The notes under the pieces: generated by a model
Database searches by the model: none
Told to the model about the DNA's origin: nothing
What the model saw: only the letters and a program-made list of their open reading frames with translations
Assembly: GCA_013694795.1 (NCBI GenBank)
Contig: JACDBS010000175.1
Span: 1-18,954 of the forward strand
Length of the DNA: 18,954 bases
Direction: 5' to 3'
Source: Chloroflexota bacterium
GTDB lineage: Bacteria > Chloroflexota > Limnocylindria > QHBO01
Position numbers and translations under genes: made by a program
Part shown: one piece after another, positions 16,420 to 18,954 of the stretch
How positions within the stretch are numbered: the stretch's first letter is position 1
How the letters are laid out: each line of letters starts with the position of its first letter

Positions 16420-17163
16420 TCAGTCGTCGCCGAACGGGTTCGGGCGTTTGGGCTTCTGCGCTGGCAGACGGAAGAGGTCGTCGGGATCGCCCCTGGGCGG
16501 CAGCGGCAACGGCCACTCGTCGCTGTCCTCGGGCTCTGCGGCGCGGAGGAGGCCGGACCAGGCGTCCGCATCGGTCTCGCCGGTAAGCTCGCGTCGGTAC
16601 ACCGGGAAGCGTTCGTCCCCGGCTGCCAGCTCGAACCCGCCCTGCTCATAGACCGATGCCGGCCCCGGCGACGGCATCCAGGCGTCGGACACGCCCTCGG
16701 GATACGTCTCCACCGCGGTGATGCCACGCCCGTCGAGCTCGGTGCAGACGGCCTCCAGCAGCTCGGCCGCAGAGCGGTCACGAGTCGCCGCATCGCCCGT
16801 GACCTGGAGGCAGGTGATGACCCACGGAGCGGGTGACTCGGGCAGGTCCGGATAGCGGTCGCGGATCGACTGGGCGCGGGGGTAGGCGCTCAACGGTCCA
16901 AATTGCGCGTAACCGATGGCAACGCGCGCGACCGCATCGGTCTGGTAGGCAAGCATGGCGTATGCGCCTGACACGGCGCGCCCGGCGAGCAGCCGTTGTC
17001 GCTTGAGGCCCGCGCGAGCTGTCCCGGCGCCTTGGGGCGCCTCGCGGCCGCCGTCGATACGCTCCCAGTAATCGCATGTCTGGCAGCGCGCGCCCGGTTG
17101 GGCGGGGTCCGGGATGTCATCGAAGTTCGCGTCGTCGACCAGGACGAACTCGAGATCAGCCAT
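16420..17163 (-). CDS. GNAT-like acetyltransferase family protein
   Basis: The 247-residue product starts at ATG 17163, which overlaps the hutH stop by 8 bases (ATGGCTGA), so its translation is probably coupled to hutH. A CQTCDYWER motif (Cys27, Cys30) near the N-terminus could hold a metal or be structural. The core GAYAMLAYQTDAVARVAIGYAQFGPL, WVITCLQVTGDAATRDRSAA and LLEAVCTELDGRGITAVETYP has the shape of a GNAT acetyltransferase, with SVYEQGGFELAAGDERFPVYRREL as the usual closing GF...Y segment. The acetyl-CoA loop is not canonical (RDRSAAELL in place of RxxGxG/A). The C-terminus (about 205-247) is acidic and Pro-rich and probably disordered. The substrate is unknown. The operon suggests a role linked to histidine breakdown, but this is inference. 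Confidence 0.72.
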   Translation of the reverse strand: MADLEFVLVDDANFDDIPDPAQPGARCQTCDYWERIDGGREAPQGAGTARAGLKRQRLLAGRAVSGAYAMLAYQTDAVARVAIGYAQFGPLSAYPRAQSIRDRYPDLPESPAPWVITCLQVTGDAATRDRSAAELLEAVCTELDGRGITAVETYPEGVSDAWMPSPGPASVYEQGGFELAAGDERFPVYRRELTGETDADAWSGLLRAAEPEDSDEWPLPLPPRGDPDDLFRLPAQKPKRPNPFGDD

Positions 17164-18664
17164 GGGCGAGCAGCTCGCCTGAATGCACGAGGTCCCGGAC
17201 CGCGGCGATGTCCGGCGCCGGTGATCGGTCGGTATCCAGGTGCGGCACACGGCTGCGAACCATCGCGTGCGCAACCCCCACGCCGGCACCCGGCCGCAGG
17301 GGAGCGCGGAAGTCGAGCCCCTGGGCGGCGCACAGGGCCTCGATGGCAAGGACCTGCTCGGCGCGGTCGATGGCCTCGCGCAGGTGAAGCGCGCTGGTGG
17401 CGCCCATGCTCACGTGGTCCTCCTGGTTGGCGCTGGTGGGGATGGTGTCGACCGATGACGGGTGGGTCAGTGTCTGGAGCTCGTTGACCAGTGCTGCCGC
17501 CGTGTAGTGGGCGATCATGAGCCCGCTCTCGATGCCCGGCCGCTCGGCCAGGAAGGCCGGGAGTCCAGACAGGTGCGCGTCGACCAGTCGCGCCGTTCGC
17601 CGTTCGGAGATGGAGGCAAGCTCGGCCACCGCGAGCGTGGCGTAGTCGAGTGCCAGGGCCAGCGGCTCGCCGTGGAAGTTCCCGCCGGAGATAACCTCGC
17701 CCGAGGCGAAGACGAGCGGATTGTCGGTGACGGCGTTGATTTCGACCCGAAGCACGCGCTCCAGCTCGGCCAGCACATCGCGCGCCGCTCCGTGCACCTG
17801 GGGCATGCAGCGCAGGCTGTAGGCGTCCTGCACCCGATGATCGGTTTCGGCGTGTGATGCGCCGATCTCGCTGCCGGCCAGCAGCTCGCGCAGGTGCTCC
17901 GCGGATGCGACCTGGCCCGGATGGGGCCGCGCGGCCACCAGCTCCGATGCGAAGGCGGCAGCGGTGCCCAGCATGGCCTCCAGGCTCATGGCACCGATGA
18001 CGTCCGCGCTCAGCGCCAGGCGCATCGCATCGTGATGAGCCAGCGCCCCGATGGCGGCCATGAGCTGAGTGCCGTTCAGGAGCGCCAACCCTTCCTTGGC
18101 GCCGAGCGTGACCGGCCTGAGCCCCGCCCGATCCAGCGCCTCCATGCCCGGCCCCGGTCCGGCGCCGTCGACGGTTGCCTCTCCCTCGCCGATGAGAACC
18201 ATGGCGATGTGCGCCAACGGGGCGAGGTCGCCCGACGCGCCCAAGCTCCCGCGCGACGGGACGAGCGGGTGGACGGAGGCGTTGAGCATGTCCACCAGCA
18301 ACTCCACGATGTCCACGCGCACCCCGGACAGGCCGACGGCCAGGGCATTGGCCCGCAGGACGAGCATTGCCCGCACGACATCGTCCGGCAGCGGCTCGCC
18401 GACGCCCGCCGCATGGGATCGGACGAGATTTCGTTGAAGCTCCGCCGTCTGGGAGGGCTCGATGCGCACATCGGCAAGGTCACCGAAACCGGTGGTCACG
18501 CCGTACACGGTGGCGCCCTCGTCCACCAGCCGCTCGATGACGGCCCGTGACGCGCGCATCCTGGCCGCGGCGCCATCGTCGAGTTGGACCTGCCTCCGGC
18601 CACGCGCGACCTCGATCACATTGTCGATGGTCAGGTCCCGGCCGGTGATCGGAAGGGGGGGCAT
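17156..18664 (-). CDS. hutH: Histidine ammonia-lyase
   Basis: HutH deaminates L-histidine to trans-urocanate and ammonia, the first step of the pathway. The 502-residue product has the standard length. Visible are YGVTTGFGDLADVRI (54-68), LQRNLVRSHAAGVGEPLP and GSLGASGDLAPLAH, where Ala143-Ser144-Gly145 forms the MIO cofactor autocatalytically. Further on are AKEGLALLNGTQLM, QDAYSLRCMPQVHGA, TDNPLVFASGEVISGGNFHG and a C-terminal SANQEDHVSMG. The start is ATG 18664, 8 bases after TAGTAT. It is the first gene of the operon, whose next gene overlaps its stop by 8 bases, and it is divergent from a membrane protein gene with a shared promoter region of only about 20 bases. Confidence 0.98.
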   Translation of the reverse strand: MPPLPITGRDLTIDNVIEVARGRRQVQLDDGAAARMRASRAVIERLVDEGATVYGVTTGFGDLADVRIEPSQTAELQRNLVRSHAAGVGEPLPDDVVRAMLVLRANALAVGLSGVRVDIVELLVDMLNASVHPLVPSRGSLGASGDLAPLAHIAMVLIGEGEATVDGAGPGPGMEALDRAGLRPVTLGAKEGLALLNGTQLMAAIGALAHHDAMRLALSADVIGAMSLEAMLGTAAAFASELVAARPHPGQVASAEHLRELLAGSEIGASHAETDHRVQDAYSLRCMPQVHGAARDVLAELERVLRVEINAVTDNPLVFASGEVISGGNFHGEPLALALDYATLAVAELASISERRTARLVDAHLSGLPAFLAERPGIESGLMIAHYTAAALVNELQTLTHPSSVDTIPTSANQEDHVSMGATSALHLREAIDRAEQVLAIEALCAAQGLDFRAPLRPGAGVGVAHAMVRSRVPHLDTDRSPAPDIAAVRDLVHSGELLAHG

Positions 18665-18671
18665 CGGTCCC

Positions 18672-18678
18672 TATACTA
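18672..18678. promoter_or_regulatory. Overlapping divergent -10 boxes (hutH and membrane protein)
   Basis: TATACT (18672-18677, plus strand) is followed by 7 bases and GTG 18685. TAGTAT (18673-18678, minus strand) is followed by 8 bases and the hutH ATG. The two boxes share five base pairs, so polymerase can occupy only one at a time. Both transcripts would begin at or next to the start codon. No strong -35 boxes are seen on either side. Confidence 0.55.
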
Positions 18679-18684
18679 CGCACC

Positions 18685-18954
18685 GTGCGACGGCTGCCGG
18701 ACCCCATGAGCCGCCTCGTCGTCCATGACGACGCGGAGCACGAGCTGGGTGGCGCGGTTCCCAGCCCGGCCGCGGCCTTCCTGCTGTCGCTGATCGCCCT
18801 GCCGGCACTCTTCTGGCTGATCATGCTCAAGCGGACCGTGACCGGTGGCTCCACCGTCCCGGAAGAGTGGTTGATGACCACGGTCGTGCTGCCGATTCGC
18901 GAGTGGGTCGAGGCGAACGTCCCGATCCTGGACACCCTCGTCGTCGGCATCAGC
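18685..18954 (+). CDS. Membrane protein of unknown function, N-terminal part
   Basis: A GTG-started frame is open for 90 codons to the right edge, so the protein is incomplete. A polar N-terminus of about 27 residues (with MSRLVVHDDAEHELG) leads to a hydrophobic segment (AAAFLLSLIALPALFWLIML, about 29-48). After KRTVTGGSTVPEEW comes LMTTVVLPIREWVEANVPIL, an amphipathic stretch. The GTG follows TATACT by 7 bases. ATG at 18706 (codon 8) is an alternative start. The VLPIREWVE part is vaguely like the start of compatible-solute ABC permeases, but that is too weak for a call. Confidence 0.55.
   Translation, partial: MRRLPDPMSRLVVHDDAEHELGGAVPSPAAAFLLSLIALPALFWLIMLKRTVTGGSTVPEEWLMTTVVLPIREWVEANVPILDTLVVGIS

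Noticed and set aside
16370..16516. Longer N-terminus of the cyclase/ATPase protein
   Set aside because: It would overlap the end of the GNAT-like gene, and the added residues are low-complexity; MVRRLPSGKVTFLFTD is the usual kind of start for this domain.
14705..16651. 648-codon plus-strand frame over the cyclase/ATPase gene
   Set aside because: It is an antisense shadow. The minus strand shows Walker A and cyclase motifs in frame.

Overview
The window is about 19 kb of GC-rich (roughly two-thirds G+C by eye) bacterial chromosome. The signs are very short intergenic leaders, start codons 6-10 bases after a TANNNT-type -10 box, GTG starts, a HEYTH-type secreted protein, and a large cyclase/STAND-ATPase/TPR regulator. 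These fit Chloroflexota (for example Limnocylindria-like lineages). That assignment is inference: no rRNA or marker comparison was possible.

Layout. 1-399 (-): start of a secreted protein that runs off the left edge. 694-1335 (-): UPF0173-type metallo-beta-lactamase-fold hydrolase. 1839-3134 (+): exported HExxH protein. 3436-5091 (-): argS. 5115-5285 (-): small membrane protein. 5388-6302 (-): ftcD. 6593-6745 (-): apparent remnant of a secreted protein. 6891-9605 (+): overlapping trio of rsmI, a 16S rRNA m7G1405 methyltransferase of the aminoglycoside-resistance (FmrO/ArmA/Rmt) family, and a divergent tRNA-guanine transglycosylase. 9809-18664 (-): a compact run transcribed hutH, GNAT-like protein, cyclase/ATPase/TPR regulator, hutU, SIS-domain protein, MFS exporter. 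18685-18954 (+): start of an unknown membrane protein, divergent from hutH.

Functional links. hutH (histidine to urocanate), hutU (urocanate to imidazolonepropionate) and the detached ftcD (formiminoglutamate to formimino-THF) give most of a tetrahydrofolate-linked histidine degradation route; hutI is not in the window. Instead of a recognisable HutC, the hut operon carries a large signalling protein whose stop overlaps the hutU start. The rsmI trio is an RNA-modification operon: two enzymes should act on the 16S decoding site and one on a tRNA.

The least expected structure is a family of intergenic repeat clusters (1410-1597, 3179-3336, 6359-6556, 9623-9780). Each is bounded by a 26-base unit on the left and an inverted copy on the right, with one or two degenerate forward units between. 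Arm sequence differs between clusters but is matched left-to-right within three of the four. Unit spacings are about 50, 60 and 80 bases, and the cluster lengths (158, 158, 188, 198) differ by multiples of ten. This looks like a mobile or protein-binding repeat family that I do not recognise. The shared promoter architecture, start codons 6-10 bases after the -10 box, suggests that leaderless transcripts are common.
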